Below are positions 50,318 to 60,400 of a stretch of 64,000 bases of DNA, piece by piece (the stretch's first letter is position 1; the number at the start of each line of letters is the position of its first letter). Origin of the DNA: Enoplolaimus lenunculus (lineage: Eukaryota > Nematoda > Enoplea > Enoplida > Thoracostomopsidae); contig JASANG010003556.1 of assembly GCA_030248215.1 (NCBI GenBank), positions 1 through 64,000 of the forward strand. The letters run 5' to 3'. Below the pieces are notes generated by a model. That model was not told the DNA's origin. It did not search any database and saw only the letters and a list, made by a program, of their open reading frames with translations. The position numbers were made by a program, and so were the translations under genes.

Positions 50318-50460
50318 TACGCACTGTTATTTTAACATTAAATACATTTTATTAACGGCAACTTACCTTCAAAACACGCACTTATTTAAAGAGCAACGGC
50401 AGTATAAAAAGGAACCAAAGTAATACATAAAAAACACCACAATGTGCGCCAAATTGTAAG
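50318..50460. other. AT-rich spacer between transposon and LINE
   Basis: AT-rich host-like sequence with no motif recognised. GC content rises sharply at about 50469, where the LINE begins. Confidence 0.4.
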
Positions 50461-53400
50461 CTATCAAATGACGTCATCCCCTACGTGTTCGGGTTTTTGC
50501 TGAAGGGGCAGCCTTGGCCGGCGAAGCTGCTCCTGCTGCTACTCCTTATGGCCGGCATCGAGCCTAATTCGGGCCCAACAAGACGTATCGCCTACCCATG
50601 TACTGTTTGCAAAAAATCAGCATTCAGCAACTCGATCCACTGCGCCAATTGCAACGGGTGGACCCACATTCCTAAAGCATGCAGCGGTTTGAAAGGCATC
50701 GGTGACTATCAGCACGGCACGTACAAATGTCCCCCCTGCCAGGCAACCATGGCATCAACACCTAATGGGTTACGTATTCTACAACTTAATATCAATGGTT
50801 TAAAACCCCATGCCCCCACACTTTCGGCTTTTCTCGACAAGCATGGTATCCACATCGCGGCCATCCAAGAAACCAAACTGGGTCCCCAAATCCGGGACCC
50901 CAGCCTCCCGGACTTCTCTGTCGTACGGGCTGACAGAGACACCAGGGGAGAAGGATTAGCATTCCTGGTGCGCAAGTCCATTACCTACAGCACTGTCCCC
51001 CTGCCACAAAGCGATGGCACCATGGAGGCGCTGGCCATCAAAGTTCATTGCCAAGGCGCCGATGTTACGTTGGTGAACTTATACATTCCCCCTCGCTCAA
51101 GCTGCCCTACGGGATACAGTGCAAGCCTAGCGCAGTTCCTCAACCTGCAACATTCGATCGTCATGGGCGATTTGAACGCGCACGATACTCTTTGGTTTTC
51201 GTCAATCCAGGATGCCAGAGGTACATGCCTGGCGGAAGAACTCGATAACTCGGGCTTCACGGTGCTGAATGAAGATACCCCCACACGCCTTCCCTCCAAC
51301 GGTACTCCAACGTCCCCTGATGTTACCCTGGCTAGCAACAGCCTGGCCATTGATACCGAGTGGTGCACCGTAACGGCGTTATCATCAGACCACTTACCCA
51401 TAGTCATCAGCATCGGCGAAGAGGTCCCGGTGATCCCGGCGCCTCATACTACGTTCGTCAACATCAACAAAGCAGATTGGGGCAAATTTACCGATCTGAC
51501 TGAAAGTGACTTCAACGGGGCCCAGCCCCCCACTGACACGCAAACGGGTGAGAAGATATTTCGACACATCGTGGTTACTGCAAGCAAACAAGCCATACCA
51601 TATGGGCGGCACAAGTGGGTAGCACCGCCTCCCATTCCCAGCGAGGCCGCCGATCTGATCGCCCAGAGGGATGTTATCCGTACGAATAACCACCTTGACC
51701 CACGGATCCCAGATCTGAACCACCGAATCTCAGGGATCGTTGCCAAGGACCGTCGGGCCCGTTGGTGTGAGATGGTAAGCGCGATGGACAGGAAGACAAA
51801 CCTAAGCAAGCTCTGGAGGCTGATTAAACGCCTCAACAACAAGACCAAAGCCAGCGACAACTGTGGAATTACGTTTGGTGCGGAAACCATAACGGAAGCC
51901 GGTGACATCGCATTTGAATTCAACAAGATCTTTACAACGCCGCTGCCGCACAAATCCCAAACTGCCACCCGCAAACTCGTGAACGAAATCAAGCGTTCAC
52001 AGCTCCCAACGGGAGACATCTTCACGGTGGATCAGGTGCATTCAGCAATAAAATCTTCTAACAACTCCAAAGCTTTTGGACCAGACGGCATCACCCCTCT
52101 GCACCTAAAGCATCTTGGTCCTGCTGGTATGCGTTTCCTCACTCGGCTGTGCAATTTGTCCGTCACCAAATGCAGCATTCCGGCCATTTGGAAATCGTCG
52201 CATATTATTCCTTTGCTCAAACCGGGCAACGACCCGCACTCCGCCAAGTCCTACCGCCCAGTATCGTTGCTATGTCCGGCAGCTAAGATACTCGAAAAGC
52301 TGATCCTGCCTATCCTCCAACAGCGCCGTCGGCCTGCAACGCACCAACACGGGTTTAGGAGTATGCACAGCACCACATCTGCGCTACTCACGCTAGTCAA
52401 TGACGTCATCACGGGTTTCAACCAGAAAAAACCAGCTAGTCGTACGGTGGTAGCAGCACTGGATTTGTCAAAAGCCTTTGACTGCGTCGACCACCTCTCG
52501 TTGCTCAACATGCTTGCTCAGTCAGAACTCCCTCCTTTCATCGTCAGATGGTTAAGCTGCTACCTCCGTGGCCGGAAATCGTCAACTATTTTTCGGCACG
52601 TCAAGTCAAGAGCCAGGGCTGTGCACTTCAGGGTACCCCAAGGCAGTGTCATATCGCCACAACTGTTCAATTTCTACATTAGTGACCTGCCAGTGCCACT
52701 CAACCATTCCGTCAAAATGGTCAGCTACGCGGACGACCTAACCATCTACGCCAGCGACCCCACGGTACAACCTGCTGTCGATGCGCTGAACGATTACTTA
52801 CCTACGCTCAGGAACGCTCTCACGGCCAAGAACCTGGAATTGTCAGCCTCAAAGTCCACAGTTACGCTTCTGACGCCGTTCACCAAAGAGGCCTCCATGC
52901 ACCCACAGGTAGTCATCAATGGACATGTACTGCCACTCGAAACGAGGCCAAAAATACTGGGTGTAACCTTTGACCCGATGTTCACATTCGGGCCACACTG
53001 CAGGGCGGTCGCGGACCGTGTACGACAACGCAACGCCATGCTGAAATCACTGGCGGGCTCCAGTTGGGGGCAAGACAAGGAAACGTTGCTGATGGCATAT
53101 AAAGCCGTTGGACGATCTGTCATAAACTATGCCGCCCCGGTATGGTCGATGGTAGCATCCAAATCCAACATGGAGCGCATACAATCGGCGCAGAATGCAG
53201 CGTTACGTACGGCAACAGGATGCCACCTGATGTCGTCAATAGACCATCTCCATCAAGAATGTAAGGTGCTACCGGTGAAGGAGCACAACGCGATGCTCTC
53301 AGCTCAGTTCACAGCCGCATGCTTGGATACCGCCCACCCCTGTCACCACATCATGGAAGAGCCAGCTCCGCCAAGGCGCATGAAACCATCCCTCGTCTCT

Positions 53401-53780
53401 ACCTATGGACAGGTAGTCCGAAGAGCCAAGAACGATCTGGGCGACGACACTACTCCTGCCGCCATTTCCAAGTGGATACATCGCGACTACGTGAAATCAA
53501 CGTGTGCAGGATATTCCAACAACCCCGTGCTCCGCGCCGCAGCGCCGACGGTTTCCGCCGACGAAGCGCACCTGCCTCGGAAGACACGATCGACGCTCGC
53601 CCAATTAACGCCGCTGCACGACACGAAACATCTGTTTAATTGTCCAGCAAAACCTCGCGACGCCACAGTTTTGGACCTCTGGGACAATCCGATACGCGCG
53701 GCGGCAGCATTGGAGCTGCCGCTACACTGATGGGAAAGGAACCGGCTACTACAACAACATCAATCTTGGTAGACTAAATA
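50461..53780 (+). mobile_element. Non-LTR retrotransposon (LINE), Jockey/I-like
   Basis: The element is markedly GC-richer than its surroundings. It has one long open frame, then a short 3' tail GGGAAAGGAACCGGCTACTA and CAACAACATCAA. The 5' side lacks a start codon and untranslated region, so it is probably 5'-truncated. No target duplication was identified. The uninterrupted frame of over 1080 codons suggests a recent insertion. Confidence 0.85.
50485..53730 (+). CDS. LINE polyprotein: 2A-like motif, PHD finger, endonuclease, reverse transcriptase
   Basis: About 1080 codons are open. In order (numbering from 50485): a Leu run and AGIEPNSGP at 23-31, a degenerate 2A-like motif; a PHD-type finger at about 39-85 (CTVC, CANC, WTHIPKAC, CPPC); an apurinic-type endonuclease from LQLNINGL (about 100) with QETKL, GDLNAHDTLW and SDHLPIV; a reverse transcriptase with GPDGITP, SYRPVSLL, LDLSKAFD, PQGSVISP and SYADD. 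Catalytic residues look whole. No ATG precedes residue 22 (50548); the frame continues upstream to 50461 without a start, so translation may begin at 50548 or the 5' end is missing. Near the C terminus the frame jumps from RSTLAQL straight to TPLHDTKHLFNC. In relatives about 35 residues lie between, including the first Cys pair of the terminal zinc knuckle, so an in-frame deletion is likely. Confidence 0.88.
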   Translation: MFGFLLKGQPWPAKLLLLLLLMAGIEPNSGPTRRIAYPCTVCKKSAFSNSIHCANCNGWTHIPKACSGLKGIGDYQHGTYKCPPCQATMASTPNGLRILQLNINGLKPHAPTLSAFLDKHGIHIAAIQETKLGPQIRDPSLPDFSVVRADRDTRGEGLAFLVRKSITYSTVPLPQSDGTMEALAIKVHCQGADVTLVNLYIPPRSSCPTGYSASLAQFLNLQHSIVMGDLNAHDTLWFSSIQDARGTCLAEELDNSGFTVLNEDTPTRLPSNGTPTSPDVTLASNSLAIDTEWCTVTALSSDHLPIVISIGEEVPVIPAPHTTFVNINKADWGKFTDLTESDFNGAQPPTDTQTGEKIFRHIVVTASKQAIPYGRHKWVAPPPIPSEAADLIAQRDVIRTNNHLDPRIPDLNHRISGIVAKDRRARWCEMVSAMDRKTNLSKLWRLIKRLNNKTKASDNCGITFGAETITEAGDIAFEFNKIFTTPLPHKSQTATRKLVNEIKRSQLPTGDIFTVDQVHSAIKSSNNSKAFGPDGITPLHLKHLGPAGMRFLTRLCNLSVTKCSIPAIWKSSHIIPLLKPGNDPHSAKSYRPVSLLCPAAKILEKLILPILQQRRRPATHQHGFRSMHSTTSALLTLVNDVITGFNQKKPASRTVVAALDLSKAFDCVDHLSLLNMLAQSELPPFIVRWLSCYLRGRKSSTIFRHVKSRARAVHFRVPQGSVISPQLFNFYISDLPVPLNHSVKMVSYADDLTIYASDPTVQPAVDALNDYLPTLRNALTAKNLELSASKSTVTLLTPFTKEASMHPQVVINGHVLPLETRPKILGVTFDPMFTFGPHCRAVADRVRQRNAMLKSLAGSSWGQDKETLLMAYKAVGRSVINYAAPVWSMVASKSNMERIQSAQNAALRTATGCHLMSSIDHLHQECKVLPVKEHNAMLSAQFTAACLDTAHPCHHIMEEPAPPRRMKPSLVSTYGQVVRRAKNDLGDDTTPAAISKWIHRDYVKSTCAGYSNNPVLRAAAPTVSADEAHLPRKTRSTLAQLTPLHDTKHLFNCPAKPRDATVLDLWDNPIRAAAALELPLH

Positions 53781-53797
53781 TTTACACTGAAATAACT

Positions 53798-53840
53798 AGC
53801 TCAGTGTCGCACATTAGGGTTGTCGCACTTTGAGCGTATC
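53798..53840 (+). repeat. Third copy of the GTCGCA subterminal words
   Basis: GTGTCGCACATTAGGG and TTGTCGCACTTTGAGCG resemble, in the same order and orientation, GTCTCACATTGGG and TGTCTCACTTTAAG at about 50108-50150. The LINE lies between them. Confidence 0.55.
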
Positions 53841-53849
53841 TACTATATT

Positions 53850-54270
53850 ACAAATATGTTTATATTGTGCCGGTCAAAATATCGATGTTATTGAAGATAA
53901 TTTTCATGTTTTCGTACTTTGTCCTCGTGCCTACGGTTTTTACTCTAAGATTACACCCATGTTAAAACGAATTGCTACCGTAGAGCACTTAGGCTTGACA
54001 GATCTAATTTTGGGGCGTAAAATCGGGAATAGAAACACACAAGCTGTTTTCAACTTTGTTATTCAGCATGCGCAATTTGCAATATGGAAAGCTAGATGTA
54101 AGTTGAATTTCGATCAAACTTACTGTGATCCCATGGATATTTTTAGGAAGAATGTTTTCCGCTCATTGTGTCGTCTTAGAATACGTTTGTATTCGTGTAC
54201 TTTCTTTAATGTCTTCGAAAGTATTATAGTTCGCAGTGATAATGTCATGGGATTTCAGTTGTCAAATTAA
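53850..54270 (+). pseudogene. 3' end of a second, different LINE (C-terminal zinc knuckle part)
   Basis: The open frame ending at 54268-54270 encodes CLYCAGQN, EDNFHVFVLCPRAY, LGLTDLILGRK and AQFAIWKARCKLNF. This is the CCHC-type knuckle and trailing helix found after the reverse transcriptase in several LINE groups. The reverse transcriptase itself is absent, so this is a 5'-truncated copy. Its AT-rich codon use differs from the neighbouring LINE, so it is from another family. Confidence 0.65.
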
Positions 54271-55280
54271 CTCTAATGAGCGGAATGGGCTGGTGATTCT
54301 GTTTTGTTCATAGGATTTAAGCAATGGATAATGTGGTGTAAGTAATATATTGGAATCAACAATTTGAAGATGTAATGGTATTTCAGGATCTAGTTTATTG
54401 TGTTTAATATTGGACAGTAAACGTTTCTCTCTCTCGCAATGTTGAAATGTTTAAAATTCAATTGCAAATCCTTCATTGGCATGTGCTATATTTAGAGTAT
54501 ACTGAAGGTATGCGAATATCAAATGCTTCATTCTGACCGAGCATTGTACAGTTGTCACTTACACGGCTATTGTTGGTGGCATAGTGTAATTCGGATAAGA
54601 GACTCGGTTATGGGAAAAACAAGGTTATTAGAGAAATGTCTCTGGTCCCAAATTAGACCCTGTGTAAAGGCATAAAAATTAGACCCGGAGATGAGACCTA
54701 GATATAACAAAAACCCAGATATAAGACAGATCTGATTTCGGCCTCCCCGATATAGACGAGCTCCTTTTGAGTGACAGTGTGATGTCGTAAATCAGCCAGA
54801 GGTCAGTTAGAGAAAGTGAAGTTAAGACTTAATTATTCGTGAACATTAATTTAAAATGTTTTGTTTTTATGTCTTAACTGTTAAAAACTGGGGTTCTGTG
54901 CGTAAAACAGCGTAATATGAAGTGTTCTCTTACTTGCCAAAACAAAATAGAGAAACCCGAATTTAACAAACTTCTCCGGTCCCAACAACTATCTTAGGCG
55001 TACATTCTAGACTGCTTTTTCTTAGGCTAAGGCTTACGAATACGATTTTGCAACGATTAGGCTTAGGAATACGCTTAAACTACTGTTAAAGCCCAACAGG
55101 TAATTTATAGCACAGCTAGATAAACAACCTACAAGATTTATTCTGCATAACTAATATAACTAACAACTTAAGAAAACAAAAACATGAAGGAATTATATAT
55201 GCAAAAAATGCATGTTTACACTAAAAGCTCAGTAATGGAATAAAAGACGAGCTTCGGCGACAACGTTATGCGGGGTTCAC
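54271..55280. other. Intergenic, with TTAGGC-like words
   Basis: No gene seen. GAGACC/AGACCC-type words repeat loosely at 54650-54720. At 55018-55080 there are dispersed TTAGGCTAAGG and TTAGGCTTAGG words like those of the other interstitial tracts. Confidence 0.5.
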
Positions 55281-55913
55281 AACCGGGGGAGTTTGGGACA
55301 CGTTTAGTCCCTATTAGACTATTGGGTAACATTTTGTCTGCTTGTAAACCCCATATCGTATTCCAAAGTTCGAATTTGTCTGCTGTAATCATGTGTAGGT
55401 CACCATTTGTTCTTCAATATATGATATTCGAGGTATTGTCTGCGAATATCATGATATATTTTCAAATGTTTGCATGCTTGAGGTAACATACCCAAATTGT
55501 CCTGTTGAATATCATATGATACTAGAATGTGAAATTTGAATTTTTGAATTATGAAGCTGTGGTTGTAAGCGATTTTGTGTCGGAAACGTTTTGCAGGGGT
55601 GTATTTGGTATTTAAAGCACATCTGTGCCTCTGCCGTTCGACTTCCATTCGTTTATAAGCACCCAAAGATTACACGGTCCCTCTGTATCTCATATAATCG
55701 TTGAAATTTTGGAATACCATATGATATTCGCATAAATGTCCCACAGTATCACGTGACATACCGTATCTTGTACACATTGATCATTTGAGTGCGGTATTTT
55801 GTAAGCTAATGTCATGTGACATTCGAATTCTGTCTGTTGGCCCGATATGAGCCCGAATTTTAACGTTGACGTCGAATCAACATGAGACAAACCGTGTCCC
55901 ACCTGCCCCGGTT
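55281..55913. mobile_element. Non-autonomous TIR element with AACCGGGG ends
   Basis: The left end AACCGGGGGAGTTTGGGACA, followed by CGTTTAGTC, is matched inverted on the right by GACAAACCGTGTCCC and ACCTGCCCCGGTT. That gives about 28 bp of imperfect terminal repeat. The interior has several half-palindromic CATATGATATTCG/CGAATATCATGATA words. No transposase frame. The superfamily is not assigned because the target duplication is unclear. Confidence 0.75.
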
Positions 55914-55953
55914 ACAATGTAAATCCCGCATTAGACACCAAGAGAGCTTTGCA

Positions 55954-56429
55954 ACGTACCAGTTTTTGCAATCTTCCTTCAAACTTAAATTCACGGTGTA
56001 TATTAATAAAGCATTGAATTCCAGAATTAGCTGCAGCAAGCTGTAAAACGGAATAACAATAATGGAAACGGATAGCGATCAAAATAACGCAAACGGAAAA
56101 CAGATAGCGTCAAACTTCAACGCCTAATAAAAGATACATGCCAAAACCAATACGTTACCACTTGCATTATACTGCAAAAATACTCTGTAAAACGTACCAG
56201 TTTTTGCAATCTTCCTTCAAACTTAAATTCACGGTGTATATTAATAAAGCATTGAATTCCAGAATTAGCTGCAGCAAGGTGTAAAACGGAATAACAATAA
56301 TGGAAACGGATAGCGATCAAAATAACGCAAACGGAAAACAGATAGCGTCAAACTTCAACGCCTAATAAAAGATACATGCCAAAACCAATACGTTACCACT
56401 TGCATTATACTGCAAAAATACTCTGTAAA
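55954..56429. repeat. Nearly perfect 238 bp tandem duplication
   Basis: The unit starting ACGTACCAGTTTTTGC at 55954 recurs at 56192 with essentially one visible difference (GCAAGCTG versus GCAAGGTG). No gene content was seen. Very recent. Confidence 0.93.
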
Positions 56430-57454
56430 ATTAAGTATCTAAAATAAAACTAAAATACAAAAATAAAAAAGTTACAACGATCAGATCACTGAAACACGCA
56501 GAAGGTAAAGACGATGTCATTTCATTTAAACTGTGCCAGATTGCAATAATTTAAATTAAAATTATAAAAACAGCAGTTATAGTACAAAACTGTTGCTTCT
56601 AGTACAGGACAAACCTGCATTTTTACATGCAACAAAATAAATCTAAATACTCCTAATTTTGCTTAGCTTTAGCCTTTATGTACAGAGTTAGAAAACAAAA
56701 ATAGACTTCTGTACTCTTCACTATACATTTAAACTCATGGTTTATGCTTGGGCAAGCGTACAGGGGAAGTGTGTTGGAGCCTAAAAAATTAGTAACGGTC
56801 GACCCATACGCTTAATTGCAATGTTCATATTAGTAGGCAGCCTGCTGTGGCAACATTTCCACCCTAACATAATGGCGGGTAGGTTCCTGTATAAATAGCG
56901 AGCCCCTTCCTGTCTCAGGCAATCCCAATAGGCCACTCGCTTTATACAGGTACGGAAGAATCCCTACCAATCTCGACTTATTTCTTTATAACGTGACCCG
57001 ACACCCCAGATATACTGTGAACACAGCGTTAATAAGTAAACCAAATGGGAATTACATAACGTACTAAATATTAAACGTTGTTCAAACTATCACATAATTG
57101 TACCGCCTAACACAACGCCAACTACAAAACTATGAAATTAACAGATGACTTAAGACAAAAATTTCCTTCACTCACCTAACCTACTGTGCACGATTACTGT
57201 AAATTTCAAAGGGATATATTCCGTTTTGTGTCTGAATTGTAAGCTTACATATAATCAAAAATGTAAAACTTAATTTGCATTTAAGATATTTGCCGTATCA
57301 TTGACTTGCATATAAAAAACCACTGCACAAGCTTAGAACTAAATTCAAGCTAAACAGTTTTATAACACTTATTCAGGTACCCTTACATTTTTATCGTGCA
57401 GCTACATACGTTGTAAGGCTATTAGACGTATAAACCTTCACAAGTTCATAGCCT
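56430..57454. other. Intergenic and arginine kinase 3' flank, with a hairpin
   Basis: At 56878-56976 GGGTAGGTTCCTGTATAAAT and AGCGAG pair with CTCGCTTTATACAGG and CCCTACC further right, an imperfect hairpin of about 30 bp arms. Otherwise AT-rich. The arginine kinase 3' untranslated region lies at the right edge. No polyadenylation signal is asserted. Confidence 0.6.
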
Positions 57455-60400
57455 TTACTTCTTTCTTTCTTTTTCTGCTTGCTGTTCCATCTCAATCAAT
57501 TTTTTGACGCCATCGTACATTTGCTTCACAGCTTGAAATTCTGTGAAACCCATACGCTGCTTATTTGAAATATCGTACACACCACCTTCCGATTCACTAT
57601 GCTCACCGTGTATTCCTCGCACTTGTAGATTCATCTTTTCACAAATTTCCTAAATACACAAAATATAGGAATCTTGGCGGACATAGCCATGAATTTCACC
57701 CGGTCACTTTTAGTGTGTTGCTTGCGAATAAATATATTTCATCTAAACAACTCTATTTATATTATATTAAGTTACAGCTTTCAACTTTTAGTTAAATGAT
57801 GTCTTAAATTATATATTTTATTTTTTCATATTTTGACCCTTAGAAAAACCATTTTTGTCGGTATTTCTTATTGCCAACAACAATGATGTTATATATAGCT
57901 TTTGTCAAACAAAAACTTTCTATTGAGAACAAAACTAAATACTGAAGCGTTTGAGAACCAACATTACTTTAGGTACAAAATATTCCTAGCTTTGTGCTAA
58001 AACAAATCAATTTCGTCCTTCAGCAGCTAAGTTTAACCACAAAACCATAACTACTTGAAGTAACTGCTTTGAACCCATAACGAACTTACCTTAAAATCTT
58101 TACGCGCAGAAACAATCGGAAGTTTTATATGAACCGAGGCGCGAACGGTTGTTCCCAAATTAGTTGGACAAAATGTAAGGTACCCAAGGCGATCATCTCG
58201 GGAAAACGGAACTTTTGCCTCCAATGCCTGCGACACAATATGAAAATTTGTATAATGAACTTCAAACTCAAACAAAGTGTACATGCAGAACAAAGAGTAT
58301 TACAACCACTTGTCTGTGTTCACAAAACAGCCGTATAATTGTTCGGTCCTCTGTTAATACAAATAGCGCAAATAAAATAAAACCAAATCAGCTTATGTTA
58401 CTAATATCGTTGTGACTCTTGCTGATTGGTCTCAGCAACCGTACCTTCACAGCGCGAATCAAACGATCGAGAATAGTAGCGACATCGCCCCCACTTTGCA
58501 TGCTGATAATGCGTAAATGATCTTCTTCGTTAACCCAAACCAAAAACGTTTTGTTTTTATTATGAAAAATGCCTCTGCCCTTCGGCCAGTAACGACAAGC
58601 GTTTGCAGCCTACAAAATAATCTTTACGCGTCATACTTTTAACACGATGTATTAAAAGACGACATGTTTTGCCAGACAATATTTTTTTATGCTTAAATGC
58701 AATAATTGGAATTGCTAATGTGCTAATTGAGTATTATTCTCGTAATTTGCAAGCACAGAAATTTATGACCGACATATGTTTCTTATCCAGAAATTTTGCT
58801 TAAAATGCTGTTATACACCGACAAAACTAATATTTATAAAAATATAACGCAATTAAAGACTACATATAATCGACTCCAATTTCTAAACGCTGTACTAGAG
58901 TTTCTCATGGCAGAAAACCACATTAAGCAGCGTGGAACAGGATATCCGGTTCCGGTTTAATATGAGGTCAAAACCGATATCGGTATCCGGTTCCGGTATA
59001 AACAGGGCTTCCAAAGTTTTTGTTCTAAAAACCCTAACCTGAAATTTTTTAAAGTCAAAATTCGTATCCGAAATTCCTCAATGCTAAAACCCTGACCCAG
59101 AATGTTTCGACTGCATTAGCGGAGCAATGAGTTACTTAACCCATACCTAATACGCACGTAAATGAGCGAGAATACCCCCACGATGGGAATCAAGCAAAAA
59201 CGCAATGCGCTGGGTACATTCTATTCCACGCAGAATGTATGAATAGGGTGGGACCGGACTACCGGTTCCGGTTTATTATCCGGCAAAACCGATATCCATA
59301 TCTGGCTCCGATATCCGCATCCGGTATAGACCTAGCAAATACCGCGTATTTAAAGTTGTTTCCCGAAATAACTGCTTTTGACAAGTGGACTTATTTAACA
59401 CCTTGCTGCAATTACCCTTCCGCGCAAGTAAAGCTGTTAAGTACGACTTCTACTAACTGAAATAGAATGAAAAATCCAAGCTAACAATTAATTTCTATTC
59501 AGTAAACATTACGTATACTTGTGCGCGACCCAGTTATTTTCAACATTGCTCATATTTACATGCTACAACCGGTTAATATCCAGCTCCGGTTCCTGTAAAA
59601 ATTCAATATCTAGATACGGTTATGGTAAATGAATATCCGGACGCATAAAAATGATAATTCCCGAGCACAACTGCAATAGTTCGCATATATAATATTTTGA
59701 TAAGTTAGTGACTAGCTATTTATTTACATGATTTGATCAGTTCTGGGGATCATTTTATTCAGATGTTGCTTAAAGTTACGAATTTGAGTATATAAGAATA
59801 GTTGACTGTTTTGGTATTCCTATGCTCGCGATCAAACATACCATTGAATAAATAATACCTTATTTCATAAACACGACAGAGCACACTCAATGCATGTTGC
59901 AGAGACACTTAGCTAAAGTGTTATTCACATACAGCAATATCCTGTTGGTCAATTACTCACCTGCAAAAATCTATCCCCTTCTTTGAACAAGAAATGATCG
60001 GCGATTAGCTGCTTTTGAACAGACTTCGACATACCGTCGAGCGGATAATAAGTACCCTGTAGTTCTTTGTCAGGTATGGTTTCAAAAGCATTCCGAACCT
60101 TTTCTTGCATTTCCAAATAGTCAGCTTCTTTCAGGCACGGGTTGAACGGATAGCCCTGCAATAAGTATTTGTGTAAGAACGTGAAACTTTACTACCTGCG
60201 ATGTTAAATTACGTACGCGTCCTACGTACGACTTTGAATTCGTTTGTGCTCAGTAGACTGCAAGTTTCACTCAAAAACATCAAATAGTTCAGGCTCTAAT
60301 TCCACTCTCAGTAATTTTAGCAACATAAAATGGACAAAACAAACTAACCTTCATACTGCGTCCACAACGAATACGAGTACTAATGATGTATTTGCCTTCC

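Noticed and set aside
51045-53687. Minus-strand and alternative frames across the LINE
   Set aside because: Shadows of the GC-rich LINE frame.
54271-57454. Short frames in the intergenic region
   Set aside because: AT-rich, within repeats or palindromes, no recognisable domain.
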